A stretch of DNA of 64,000 bases from Azorinus chamasolen. Its lineage: Eukaryota > Mollusca > Bivalvia > Cardiida > Solecurtidae. Under the pieces are notes generated by a model. That model was not told where the DNA came from, did no database searches, and was given only the letters and a program-made list of their open reading frames with translations. Shown here piece after piece: positions 1 to 8,868 of the stretch; position 1 is the first letter of the stretch, and every line of letters begins with the position of its first letter. Position numbers and translations under genes: made by a program. The stretch spans positions 38,487,243 through 38,551,242 of the forward strand of contig OY755243.1 in NCBI GenBank assembly GCA_963576725.1, written 5' to 3'.

Positions 1-29
1 CATTGCTTTCAATACCAACGTGTGTGTGC

Positions 30-238
30 TTAACCCTTTCAGTGTGGGAAACGAATCACTAATGTTTTACGAACAATATAGACCCTGATAAGAGGACTCC
101 GAAAGAACCCCTCTCATCAGGATTTTCACTGTTTGTCATGGTACATTTTCCTTTATAAACACCCCTGAATATTCACGGTAAGCATGATCTGTTTGTATTT
201 TCAACAGTCCATTTGAACTTCAGCATTGAGAGGGTTAA
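30..238 (+). mobile_element. TTAA-1-type element, divergent
   Basis: TTAACCC at 30 and AGGGTTAA ending at 238 bound a unit with the hairpin core AATATAGACCCTGATAAGAGG ... CCTCTCATCAGGATTT. An internal AATATTCA motif is typical of the family. Confidence 0.6.
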
Positions 239-540
239 GAATAGTTTCATTTGAAGGTCGAATCTTCTGATATTTATTTGCAACAAAATCTTGTTCTGTT
301 CTCTATCTTACTTTGAAAACGACATTCAGGTTGTTTGATATTTTAGATGAAAAATTGATAACGACACGTTCACTATATCTACTACCATTATCCGGCTATA
401 ATCACCTTTACAGGTGTCCATGGGTTGCAAATAGGCTGTCGCCAATCAAAGATACTTAGATGAAGTAGCAAAAAATCACAATATCATAATTACCCAAAGT
501 ATTCGGACATAGACCCCCACTTCACTGGTTTGTAAAACTG

Positions 541-690
541 CATAAATCAACTTGGCACCATTATAATAACTTTTTATTAGACCGACACAGTAGCAAATAG
601 TGTAGACCTTGGTTAAACGACTCCTTCCAGAGTGATTTGATCTGAGTCTTCACTTTTTCCCAATGTTTGTTTGTCCGAATACTGAGGGTA
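541..690. mobile_element. Degraded TTAA-1 core
   Basis: AGCAAATAGTGTAGACC ... GACTCC ... GATTTGATCTGAGTCTTCAC keeps the family core, but the ends are not recognisable. The small minus-strand open frame across it is a by-product of the repeat. Confidence 0.4.
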
Positions 691-1162
691 AGTAGCATAG
701 TACTTGTACTACAGTGTCCGAGGTTGTTAATCGGACAAGACAGTTTATTTTTCAAATGTTTACGACGTTCAAGGTCCGGTAGAGACAAATTCACTTATTG
801 GGGTTAAAATGTGTCCTCCAGTGGCGACAGCATTATTTAGGCCATCTATAGTACTCTTTCTGCGTATTCATGTGCGATAGCAAATACCTTTCATACTGTA
901 CTGATGACCGTGAAAAATACCGCAGATTCTAACAGTTAACTACTTTTGAATTTGGGTAGATATCGCGATATTTTTACCTGATCCTTTTCAAAATATTGCC
1001 TATTAGTCCTAGAAAGGTGTTTACAAACTGGAAAAAGAAGAAATCAAGAGCAGGTTTTATTAATTTAAACATGCAAATATTCCGTCTGAATACAGATTAC
1101 TATATGACATATTTAATCATATTCTCCTTCTATTTCTGTTGATATCATTAGATAAACACTGA

Positions 1163-1364
1163 TTAACCCTCATCCCGCTATTTGTGACCTCACCAGAATT
1201 TGCAGACAGATTGACACAGAGTGACTCGGAGTTTCATCAGGATCCAAGCTGTTTGACACTTGGTTAAAAAATTCTCAAAAGCTTGATCGAATCGGAAGAA
1301 GTCAAAATTTGCAATAGATCTTAATTTGAGCAGACATTATTTTTCATAGCGAGATACAGGTTAA
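1163..1364 (+). mobile_element. TTAA-4 element
   Basis: It starts TTAACCCTCATCCCGCTA and ends CAGGTTAA. The left arm of the core hairpin is partly lost, but ATCAGGATCCAAGCTGTTTG and CTTGATCGAATCGGAAG, both family landmarks, remain. It lies inside the presumed intron upstream of the adaptor exon. Confidence 0.65.
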
Positions 1365-1810
1365 CAGTACAATATAGATTCGAATAATGCTAAAATGGAA
1401 ACTCTCCCTGGCTACTGTATGCTCCTCTAATAAAGATAAACGATATTCCCTTTTTCGGACGGCCTTATACGGACGCTTTGGGTTTATAATAATGAATTAA
1501 TTTCAAATAACCGTAAACATTACATAATGAATTCACTTTACTTTGCACTCGGTTAATTTGCCCCAAGTAACAATGGACATTTTGTCTCACCTGGTGCGTT
1601 GACAACACTTTTGTAATAAATCTGACAAAAACGTGTGTTTAAGCTGTCACGATGATCATAAAACTATCCCTCTACCATTTTGTACCGAACGTCCCCCTAC
1701 CAAATGTCTTACATCGCTGTTCCATTAATGACTTATAATTTGCATAACCACACAATACTATTAATATTTACAAGATGTCCTATTTTAAGCAATTTACTTT
1801 GTTGTCTATT

Positions 1811-1816
1811 TTCAGG
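1811..1816 (+). promoter_or_regulatory. 3' splice site of the adaptor exon
   Basis: A T-rich tract (TTTGTTGTCTATTTTCAG) runs directly into an open frame that matches the protein family from its first codon. The intron upstream extends left past anything recognisable as an exon. Confidence 0.65.
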
Positions 1817-2223
1817 CATCCCTAATGGACCAGGACCTATCTCTAATGAAGCAGCTCTTGACGTTGAACGAGGCAATTGAAGACCTGAAAGTGAAACGCA
1901 TGTATCACGTGAGCAAGGATTCAATGCGGGCCAGCTCTCAGGAATTGCATGTCAGCGACTGGTCAGTTTCTGAAACTGATATGTTCTGCAGCGACGAAGA
2001 TTCGGAAAAACTGTGTGATCGCCTGGCAGACATTAGTATTCAGCAGTGCAAAAGACTGCGCACACCAGTATCATCAAGTCATTCAAGATCAGACATTAAA
2101 TTTGTGGTTGAGGGTATGCCCCTCAAAGTCCACCACGGACAACAAAGCTCAATCGATTCTGGTTATGGGGACGACCTGTCCTACTTACGACTGTACAACG
2201 GACCGATTGAAGTTGACTTGTAA
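1816..2223 (+). CDS. Terminal coding exon of a leucine-rich adaptor (LURAP1/FAM89-like) protein
   Basis: Seen: a pyrimidine-rich tract ending in TTTTCAG at 1811-1815 is a good 3' splice site. The frame is open from 1816 (Ala-Ser-Leu before the Met at 1825) to the TAA at 2221-2223. The first ~25 residues contain SLMKQLLTLNEAIEDLK, which lines up without gaps with the conserved leucine-rich segment of LURAP1/LURAP1L and FAM89A/B (Pfam LURAP), including its L-x-x-Q-L and E-x-I-(E/Q) pattern. After it come an acidic, Ser-rich stretch (SDEDSEKL) and a Ser-Gly motif (SSIDSGYGD). The C-terminus IEVDL resembles a class II PDZ ligand. Known: the family are small cytoplasmic adaptors; LURAP1 and LRAP25 link MRCK kinase to myosin-18A, and LURAP1 is tied to NF-kB signalling. 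Inference: the Met at 1825 is probably internal, because homology continues upstream of it. Upstream exons are not recognised in 1-1815. TLNE favours LURAP1 and IxDxK favours FAM89, so only the family is assigned. Confidence 0.72.
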   Translation, partial: ASLMDQDLSLMKQLLTLNEAIEDLKVKRMYHVSKDSMRASSQELHVSDWSVSETDMFCSDEDSEKLCDRLADISIQQCKRLRTPVSSSHSRSDIKFVVEGMPLKVHHGQQSSIDSGYGDDLSYLRLYNGPIEVDL

Positions 2224-2434
2224 ATAGAGCATTCGAAACATGGCTGTTAGTTATTCAAGTAACTTTCAAGTGATCTCTGAACTGAAGTGTATAAGTGCTC
2301 TTATTACATAGTATGGACTTATTGATTACCCTTACTGGCGACTGTAAAGGACAGCCTTCAGGTGATGACGACAGACGTCGAAGCTGTGGCACCTCGACAG
2401 TGACACATCTGTCTCAGCGACCACTATGTTAAAG
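2224..2434 (+). other. Probable 3' untranslated region, first part
   Basis: This sequence follows the stop codon without interruption and has no mobile-element signature. It ends at AAAG before GTATGT (2435-2440), a strong 5' splice-site match. Spliced 3' UTR status is inferred. Confidence 0.4.
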
Positions 2435-2833
2435 GTATGTATTACAAACTATCTGAATACATGCATTTGAAACTTACATCATTTTTATATAATGCCAACT
2501 TTCCTTAAAACAGTGAATACATGTACATGTATGTGAGTTATCACTTCGATTGCTACATTTTTAAGTGGAACGGCCAATCAATATTTTACTATAGTGTCCA
2601 ATCAGTATAGGAGGCTTAAATTTGCTAGAGGGTCGTCTGAATTGCTTGCACTGCTTGCAAGACAAATGCTACTGGTTTTCCCGCATTCAGTGGCTTTAAC
2701 ACGTTCTTGTGACTTTTTGGAAACCTTAGCGCATTAAGACTTATAATCCTTGTTTGTTTTCATCTGAACAAATTTTAACTGTATACAGTGGTCCTTAACT
2801 AGTTCTGATTCTTTGTTTCATTTTATTCTTCAG
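2435..2833 (+). other. Possible intron in the 3' untranslated region
   Basis: It starts GTATGT at 2435 and ends with the pyrimidine-rich TTTTATTCTTCAG at 2821-2833. Both ends fit the animal splice consensus and no coding frame is disrupted. Transcript evidence is lacking. Confidence 0.35.
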
Positions 2834-3175
2834 GTGACAAACGGGATATACCCCAAACCTTTAAACGCCACTGTGACATCAGCGGAGAATCAAAATCATC
2901 GTGCGTGCGCAGTTCTATGGGTTCTTTTTCTGATGCCAACACTGGAGTGTGTCAGCTTCGTACACTACTATTACATTTAATGACTGAGTGTTATTCAACT
3001 GCAAAAGCTCTTTTTAAGATAAATTAATACTAAATGACATTTATGTAAAATACCAAAGTCAGAACGAAGTACAGAGCTGATCTGGGTTTGAGAAATATAT
3101 ACATGTACGTTGAAATTGTTTTAACAAGTGCACAAGGTGCTTTTTTGATATAATAAACAATGTGGAGTAAACAAT
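2834..3175 (+). other. Possible last untranslated exon with polyadenylation signal
   Basis: It begins right after the CAG at 2831-2833. An AATAAA hexamer at 3152-3157 is followed by GT-rich sequence (TGTGGAGT at 3161-3168). A TTAA element begins at 3180, immediately after the presumed end of the gene. Confidence 0.35.
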
Positions 3176-3179
3176 TTGG

Positions 3180-3465
3180 TTAACCCGTTACCTAATAACT
3201 ATAACCCGTTACCTAATAACTATAACCCGTTACCTAATAACTATAACCCGTTACCTAATAACTATAACCCGTTACCTAATAACTATTCTTATAAGAAAGA
3301 ATGACGTTATACATATTCATTATGCCCATGACAAAAACTATAGACGCAGATATGTATTATTCCATGAGCCAACATAGTTGACCTGGTTAGTCGGCTCCTA
3401 CAGGACCTGTCCTATCTTGGTCTACTTGATGTTTGCAAAGGTGTGTGTATCAGGTAATGGGTTAC
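3180..3465 (+). mobile_element. TTAA element carrying a terminal minisatellite
   Basis: Left end TTAACCCGTTACCT at 3180 mirrors right end AGGTAATGGGTTAC at 3452-3465. The interior has GACCTGGTTAGTCGGCTCC ... GGTCTACTTGATGTTTGCAAA, a worn TTAA-1 core. The 21 bp array (3181-3287) is made from the left terminal sequence. Confidence 0.55.
3181..3287 (+). repeat. 21 bp minisatellite, five units
   Basis: The unit TAACCCGTTACCTAATAACTA repeats about five times with no visible divergence, so the expansion is recent. The unit contains the terminal repeat of the TTAA element in which it sits. Confidence 0.9.
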
Positions 3466-3474
3466 AGAACAATA

Positions 3475-3638
3475 CAGTACAACCTCTCTATAACGGCCTC
3501 TAATTTGTGTTGATTCGTTGGTATTTAGGGCTCCTATAGGAGCGTTCTGTTTTATTTTCACCTTGCTTTAAGTAGTCACCTGCCTTTAACACAAACTACA
3601 TGATGTAATTTAGTGGCCGTTATAGAGAGGTTTTACTG
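3475..3638. mobile_element. TA-A palindromic MITE, left arm deleted
   Basis: Terminal CAGTACAACCTCTCTATAACGG and GTTATAGAGAGGTTTTACTG are flanked by TA on both sides. Part of the left arm before the centre (GGGCTCCTATAGGAGCG) is missing, so the hairpin is unequal. Confidence 0.85.
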
Positions 3639-3820
3639 TACGTATATGATAAATAATCATGTTATCATTTAGTAACACCAGCATGTAGTATCCAAGTAAT
3701 TAATGCAACCATTATCTCGTTTACACGTGACAAAAAGATGGTTTACTTAATCTAAGATCAATATACATGTGTAAGATTTTGTAATTTGGTTCTAAGGCCA
3801 TTGGTTATTGTACGCCAACA

Positions 3821-3869
3821 TTAACCCTTGAGCTGCCTGAATATTAATATTAATTCAGCAAAAGGTTAA
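3821..3869. mobile_element. Miniature TTAA-ended remnant (49 bp)
   Basis: TTAACCCTTGAGCTGCCTGA ... TTCAGCAAAAGGTTAA has complete TTAA ends but no core palindrome. It looks like an internally deleted family member. A further TTAA-1 core (AAACCGTGCAGACCCTGACC) follows at 3909-3985. Confidence 0.5.
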
Positions 3870-3899
3870 ATAATATCTGAAGATGAAACTGACTATTAC

Positions 3900-3990
3900 A
3901 TGTATAACAAACCGTGCAGACCCTGACCAAAGGGCTCCCCCAGGAACCCTTTAGTATGGATCTACATTGTTTGCCAAAGTCTTATATACT
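3900..3990. mobile_element. TTAA-1 core fragment
   Basis: CAAACCGTGCAGACCCTGACC, GGGCTCCCCCAGGAACCC and GATCTACATTGTTTGCC form the two arms. Distal ends are not clear. Confidence 0.45.
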
Positions 3991-4201
3991 CGGCTCCTCG
4001 TTGTTATGGGTATGATCATGATGCCAAGGGTACTGTTAGCGTAAAAACTTAAAATTACTACCGATTTCAGAGCTGAAAATACCTAGAATATAGGATGTTT
4101 ACAAAATTGACACAGCAGTGGATATGAAGCCTATGATAACGAAAGTCAGATATGTGTATCAAATATGTGCATCGGAATTAAACATCATGTACACTTTCAA
4201 T

Positions 4202-4415
4202 TTAAACCCTTACCCCTCTATGAAAAAATAATGTCTGCTCAAATTTAAATCTGATGCAGTCTCGACTACATGTACTTCGGATTCACTGAATCCTTTGAGA
4301 AACTATTGACGTAGTATCAAACAGTTTGGATCCTGATAAGAGGTCGAGTTACTCGGCGTCTCTCGTGGATCCGAGCTGTTTTCAAATGCGAGTCAGGTTG
4401 CTGATAGCGGGTTAA
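4202..4415 (-). mobile_element. TTAA-4 element
   Basis: Ends are TTAAACCCTTACC and GATAGCGGGTTAA. The core reads CAAACAGTTTGGATCCTGATAAG ... GAGTTACTCGGCGTCTC ... GGATCCGAGCTGTTTTC. It lies in reverse orientation to the copy at 1163. Confidence 0.75.
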
Positions 4416-4586
4416 GGATTATGATATGTTCCATCATTATTATATAAGAGAGTCCTAGTTAAAAGTACATAGGAAATCTGGGTAAGATATCTTTTAAATC
4501 TCCTCAAAACCCATATAGTTTGTACTATTTAGAATCGCCTCTCCGAGGAAATCCCATTGAGATAGGTTTTGAGCGATTTGGATATA

Positions 4587-4790
4587 CAGCAAAACCTCTC
4601 TATAACGGCCAATATATTGTATTTATTAGTTGGTATTTAGGACAGGTGGCTGCTTAAAGCAAGGTGAAAGTAAAACAGAACGCTCCTATAGGAGCGTTCT
4701 GTTTTACTTTCACCTTGCTTTAGGCAGCCACCTGCCTTTAACACGAAATACTTGATGTAATTTAGTGGTCGTTATAGAGAGGTTTTACTG
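4587..4790. mobile_element. TA-A palindromic MITE, full length (204 bp)
   Basis: Almost the whole unit is one palindrome centred on CGCTCCTATAGGAGCG. Termini are CAGCAAAACCTCTCTATAACGG and GTTATAGAGAGGTTTTACTG with TA on both sides. Known: CAGT(A/G)-ACC termini with TA duplication fit the pogo/Tigger branch of Tc1-mariner. No transposase is encoded. The long stem would fold into hairpin RNA if transcribed. Confidence 0.9.
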
Positions 4791-5132
4791 TATCAGTTCT
4801 CTTTATCTACAACCGTTGTTATATGTATATGTACTGGTATACCAACGTTATGTAACCCTAGCATTATTGATATAATTAGATATGAAATGTTTGTAACAAG
4901 AGATTGTGTATGATGTCACAATTTGGGAGCGTGCCAGTACAGTTATTTCTTATGATCTAGTCATAATGTGATATATAAATATAGCGTCGAATAATTCACC
5001 AATGATGATGAAATAAAATATTGGAAAACCTTATTTTGATATTGTTTTGTATAAGCTACCAAATCCAATATGTACTCTATTGAATCCCCTACCTCATGGA
5101 TATTGATTCAAGAAATGATTACTTTATGAATA

Positions 5133-5336
5133 CAGTAAAACCCCCCTATAAAGGCCACTAAATTGTGTTAATAAGTTGGCATTTAGGGAAGGTGGCTGCT
5201 TAAAGCAATGTGAAAGTAAAACAGAACGCTCCTATAGGAGCGTTCTGTTTTACTTTCACCTTGCTTTAAGCAGCCACTTGCCTTTAACACAAAATAATTG
5301 ATGTAATTTAGTGGCCGTTATAGAGAGGTTTTACTG
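5133..5336. mobile_element. TA-A palindromic MITE, full length
   Basis: CAGTAAAACCCCCCTATAAAGG ... TTATAGAGAGGTTTTACTG with TA both sides; centre ACGCTCCTATAGGAGCGT. Confidence 0.9.
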
Positions 5337-5750
5337 TACATGTATTCGTTAACTTAATTTCTATAAACTTAGTATAAAGGCATACACAAAAAGTCAAGTT
5401 TCTGTAGAAGCAGACCTGTATAATTCAACAAGCTAACAAAGTAAACTATGGGTCTACTCTGTTTGCAGTTGAACTTTGATATCTCAAACTCCGGTAACTC
5501 GAACTTAAGGTAACTCGAACTAAACGTTCAGTCCTTCTAAAACTTGCAATGCAGAATTGCTATAACTACACATATCTAGCAACACGTGACAGCTTAACAC
5601 AGTTCAAAGGTAATGCTGAAAGCTCCTGATTATGACGGGTAATCTATCATGACGTCATTGATCAAACCTAGCAGCTTATCTGGTTCTACACTGTTTGCGA
5701 TGTCTGAGTGGTCTGTTTCCCTTAATATGGACCGTATGCACATGCATACA

Positions 5751-5862
5751 ACAGAACCTCTGTAAAATGGAAACTCAAAATGAGTCTATTATATGTTGTT
5801 AAAGCCAGTGGCAAATCAAAATCCCCCATAATAGTTTTATACATTACTTTCATTCTGCATTA
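5751..5862. mobile_element. TA-B left part, interrupted
   Basis: Terminal ACAGAACCTCTGTAAAATGG and ATTACTTTCATTCTGCATTA belong to TA-B, whose sequence stops at its internal TTA(A) where the next element begins. This is read as a host broken by a TTAA insertion. Confidence 0.45.
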
Positions 5863-6564
5863 CCCCTTTATCTAATGGAGACGCATTTGCAAACAGGGTA
5901 GACCCAGATCAGAGGGTCTGCACTGATTAGAGGGTCTGAACTGCACAGAGGGTCTGCACTGATCAGAGGGTATGTACTGATCAGAGGGTATGTACTGATC
6001 AGAGGTTCTGTACTGATCAAAGGGTATGTACTGATCAGAGGGTATGTACTGATCAGAGGGTCTGCACTGATCAGAGGGTATGTACTGATCAGAGGGTATG
6101 TACTGATCAGAGGGTCTGCACTGGTCAGAGGGTATGTACTGATCAGAGGGTCTGCACTGGTCAGAGGGTCTGCACTGATCAGAGGGTCTGCACTGGTCAG
6201 AGGGTCTGTACTGATAGAGGGTATGTACTGATCAGAGGGTATGTACTGATAGAGGGTCTGTACTGATCACAGGGTCTGCACTGATCACAGGGTCTGCACT
6301 GATCAGAGGGTATGCACTGATCAGAGGGTCTGTACTGATCAGAGGGTATGCACTGATCAGAGGGTCTGTACTGATCAGAGGTTCTGTACTGATCACAGGG
6401 TCTGTACTGCACTGTTTGCTTGTGGAATACTATAGGTTTTATTCTACAGTGTCTGCCATAGTCAATAATCCTATGTTCACATGCCTTTATAAACGTCCAG
6501 GGTATTCATAATATCATTATTTCTTACATGAATATACATGTATATATATAACATAAATGCTTAA
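5859..6564 (+). mobile_element. TTAA-1 element swollen by an internal minisatellite
   Basis: Left arm (ACGCATTTGCAAACAGGGTAGACCCAGATCAG) and right arm (CACTGTTTGCTTGTGGAATA) are normal for the family. The hairpin centre between them is replaced by ~500 bp of an 18 bp repeat. The right tail reaches a TTAA at 6561-6564 that is also the start of the next element. Confidence 0.7.
5904..6414 (+). repeat. 18 bp minisatellite grown from a MITE hairpin
   Basis: The unit AGAGGGTCTGCACTGATC and a variant with GTATGTACT repeat about 28 times. It equals the junction between the two arms of the TTAA-1 core. Because the unit is a multiple of three, the minus strand carries a repetitive open frame (6197-6412), which is not a gene. 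Confidence 0.9.
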
Positions 6565-6805
6565 CTTTTTCCCTGTTCTGTATTTAGGCCAAACTTCAAT
6601 ACCTACTGAATATTCATTAACAAAATAGTTATAAAGAAATATGGAAGGTGGAACATTGTAGACATTTTAGAAAGTAAAGAAACAGATCTATCAAATTAGC
6701 AAACGGGGCAGACCCCGATCAGACGGCTCCTCTAGGATCCGTCTGATCTGGGTCTACTCTGTTTGCAAATGCGTGAAAATACATTTATATGAGAGAAAGG
6801 GTTAA
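6561..6805 (-). mobile_element. TTAA-1 element, full length (245 bp)
   Basis: TTAACTTTTTCCCTGTTC ... GAGAAAGGGTTAA. Core GACCCCGATCAGACGGCTCC TCTA GGATCCGTCTGATCTGGG lies near the right end. AATATTCATTAACAAAATAG and GGAAGGTGGAACATTGTAG are typical interior landmarks. Confidence 0.9.
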
Positions 6806-7048
6806 ACAACAACAGGCTTTTCGAAACACCAAATGCTCATCTATACTCATTCATATAGTCGCCCAAATAGAGAGATAGACTGTATTCTGAAAGAAATTAA
6901 ATTGTCTTGTTCGTTAAACAATGGTCAATGTGAACTACGTGTTTACTAGCTGATTCTGAAGAGCTAGCGGTATGAAATTATAGACATTATCTCTTACGAA
7001 GATGTACCAAGTTATAATTTAGGTTTGTTTTGGTTTATAACAACATAA

Positions 7049-7130
7049 CCAGAGTGACAAGTAGTTTGGATTCTGATGAAAGATCGAGTCACTCGGCGTC
7101 TCATCAACGTCCAAACTGTTTGCTGGGGCG
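7049..7130 (-). mobile_element. TTAA-4 core fragment
   Basis: AGTAGTTTGGATTCTGATGA ... GAGTCACTCGGCGTCTC ... GTCCAAACTGTTTGC is the family hairpin without its ends. An open frame runs through it, but the peptide is the usual repeat translation. Confidence 0.5.
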
Positions 7131-7351
7131 ATTACATACAGTTTCGACAGTGGCAGCGAAAGTAACATCTCTAGCACGTTCAGACTGGTCAGGTAAATCT
7201 AACGAGCATAAAACTGAAATTTGACGTATAACACTCAAGTATAAGGTTTCACATCAGCATATACAATTACTATCAATGTAATCAGGCCAAATATTAGCAT
7301 ACAAATCTGTTTTATATTTCAACGGGGCTTTTCGTGCATTCACCTTTACTA

Positions 7352-7581
7352 CAGTAAACGTTCTCTTAACGACCACTCTGGTGTCTAAAATGGGGGGGGG
7401 GGGTTAAGATAGGTGGTAGCTTAATGCAGGATTTTAAAGACAGGTGGAGGCTTAATACAGGACCAAAGTTATGCAGAAAGCTACCGTAAGAGCTTTCTGC
7501 ATTACTTTCACTCTGCATTAAGCCACCACCTATTTTAAACATGTTGATTCTTGAAGAGGTTGCTATAGCGAGATTCTACGG
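7352..7581. mobile_element. TA-B MITE with internal duplication
   Basis: CAGTAAACGTTCTCTTAACG at the left and AGCGAGATTCTACGG at the right. The segment AGGTGG(T/A)(A/G)GCTTAATRCAGGA occurs twice (about 7412 and 7443) around a run of ten G. The right arm has TTTCTGCATTACTTTCACTC. Confidence 0.65.
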
Positions 7582-7633
7582 TATATCGAGTTTTTTTTGT
7601 CAGCACAAGTTCGTCGACTCCTACGATCTTATT

Positions 7634-7828
7634 ATTTACCCCGCTGTGAAGAACACAATGTCTGCTCAAATTGGGTTCAAAATTTGAACCGACTCGACCA
7701 AGCTTTTGAGAAATTATTGACCGAGTGTCAAACACCTTGGATCCTGACGAGACGCCGAAAAACTCGAGGTCTCATCTGGATCCAAGCTGTGCGTAAATGC
7801 GAGTCAAGTCCCGGAAAATGGGATAAGG
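7634..7828 (-). mobile_element. TTAA-4 element, ends eroded
   Basis: TTACCCCGCTGTGAAG ... AATGTCTGCTCAAATT ... CTTGGATCCTGACGAGACGCCG ... AACTCGAGGTCTCATCTGGATCC ... GGGATAAGG. The arms and GAGTCAAGTCCCGG tail identify the family. Confidence 0.6.
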
Positions 7829-8196
7829 CCCAAAATGTATGGTGTTTTTTCATATCTACGACTAGAGAGGCATACAGTTTGGATCCTGACGACGTACAAG
7901 TCATCTGATGTCTTAACTTGCGCCATTACGTTTTCAAAGGCTGGACATAGAACTCAAGCTTTGCCACAATTAAACAATCAGATAGGTTTGGTTTAAAACT
8001 TTTTTCTACCGTGCAAAGATTGAAAGATTGGACAGATAAAACAAGTTTCAAACAATTTCATTGGGCGGAACGGTTATGTCTAAAATTGAAAGAAAAAAAA
8101 ACATCATCAGGTGTACCACGATATTGATATAGAAATTTATATGTTGACATAAAATAATTGAAAGCTGTAGATTATTCTGATTACATTTGCAGGTGT

Positions 8197-8342
8197 TTAA
8201 ACCTTTACCTCATAAACATGCATTGCAACAAGGCATTTTTTACAAACAGTACAGCCAGATCAGAATCTCCTGTATGAGCTGTCCGATCAGGGTCTGCACT
8301 ATATGCTTATTTATTACACGAATATTCATGGAATAAAGGGTC
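8197..8342 (+). mobile_element. TTAA-1 element, shortened
   Basis: TTAAACCTTTACCTCATAAACATGC ... CAGCCAGATCAGAATCTCC ... GAGCTGTCCGATCAGGGTCTGCACT ... AATATTCATGGAATAAAGGG. The middle of the right half is deleted. Confidence 0.6.
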
Positions 8343-8394
8343 AATTCTGCACTACGCTAACACATAATTTAGTAGTCCCCAAAGGTCACTGGAT

Positions 8395-8860
8395 GGAAAC
8401 TATAGTTTTGCACTCCGTCCGTTAGACCGTCTGGATATTTTGTCCGGACGATATCTCCTTAACCACTTGGTTATGTTTTCCAAATTTCTTGTGTGGGTGC
8501 ATCTTTGGAAATCGGAGTGTCGCATACTACTTTCGTGTCTATGTGACCTTGACCTTGACTTGAGTTTTTGTAAAATTGTGTCTAGAAATTTGTCTTGGTG
8601 ATATGCCCCAAACCACATGTGTTATGGTTTCAAAATTTATTTTGTGGGTGCATCGTCGGAAGGCAAAGTGTCGTATGCTACTTTAGTGTCTCTGTGACCA
8701 TGTCATTGAACTCAGTTTTAGTAAAAAATGTCTAAACATTGTCCAGTTGATATAGCCTCAACTCATTTGGTTAGGATTTCCAAACTTATTGTGTGAATGC
8801 ATCTTGGAAAAGGGATGTGTTGCATACTACATGTAGTTTGTTGACTCTACGACCTTGACC
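8395..8860 (-). repeat. Degenerate ~150 bp tandem repeat, three units
   Basis: GTG(G/A)(G/A)TGCATC recurs near 8493, 8645 and 8794, each preceded by T(T/C)CCAAA(T/C)TT and followed by GTGTYGCATACTAC and a GTGACCTTGACCTTG-like phrase. Units are clearly related but well diverged, so the array is old. Confidence 0.65.
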
Positions 8861-8868
8861 TTGTTAAC

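Noticed and set aside
3181..3287. Interstitial telomere repeat
   Set aside because: The unit is 21 bp (TAACCCGTTACCTAATAACTA), not TTAGGG; it derives from a TTAA element end.
4587..4790. Rho-independent terminators at the strong hairpins
   Set aside because: The hairpins are transposon arms in animal DNA, not bacterial terminators.
6197..6412. Repetitive 71-residue protein on the minus strand
   Set aside because: It is the translation of an 18 bp minisatellite inside a MITE; the reading frame is kept only because the unit is a multiple of three.
7597..7908. 103-residue protein
   Set aside because: Composed of TTAA-4 core and flanks; the same peptide phrases recur at other TTAA-4 copies.
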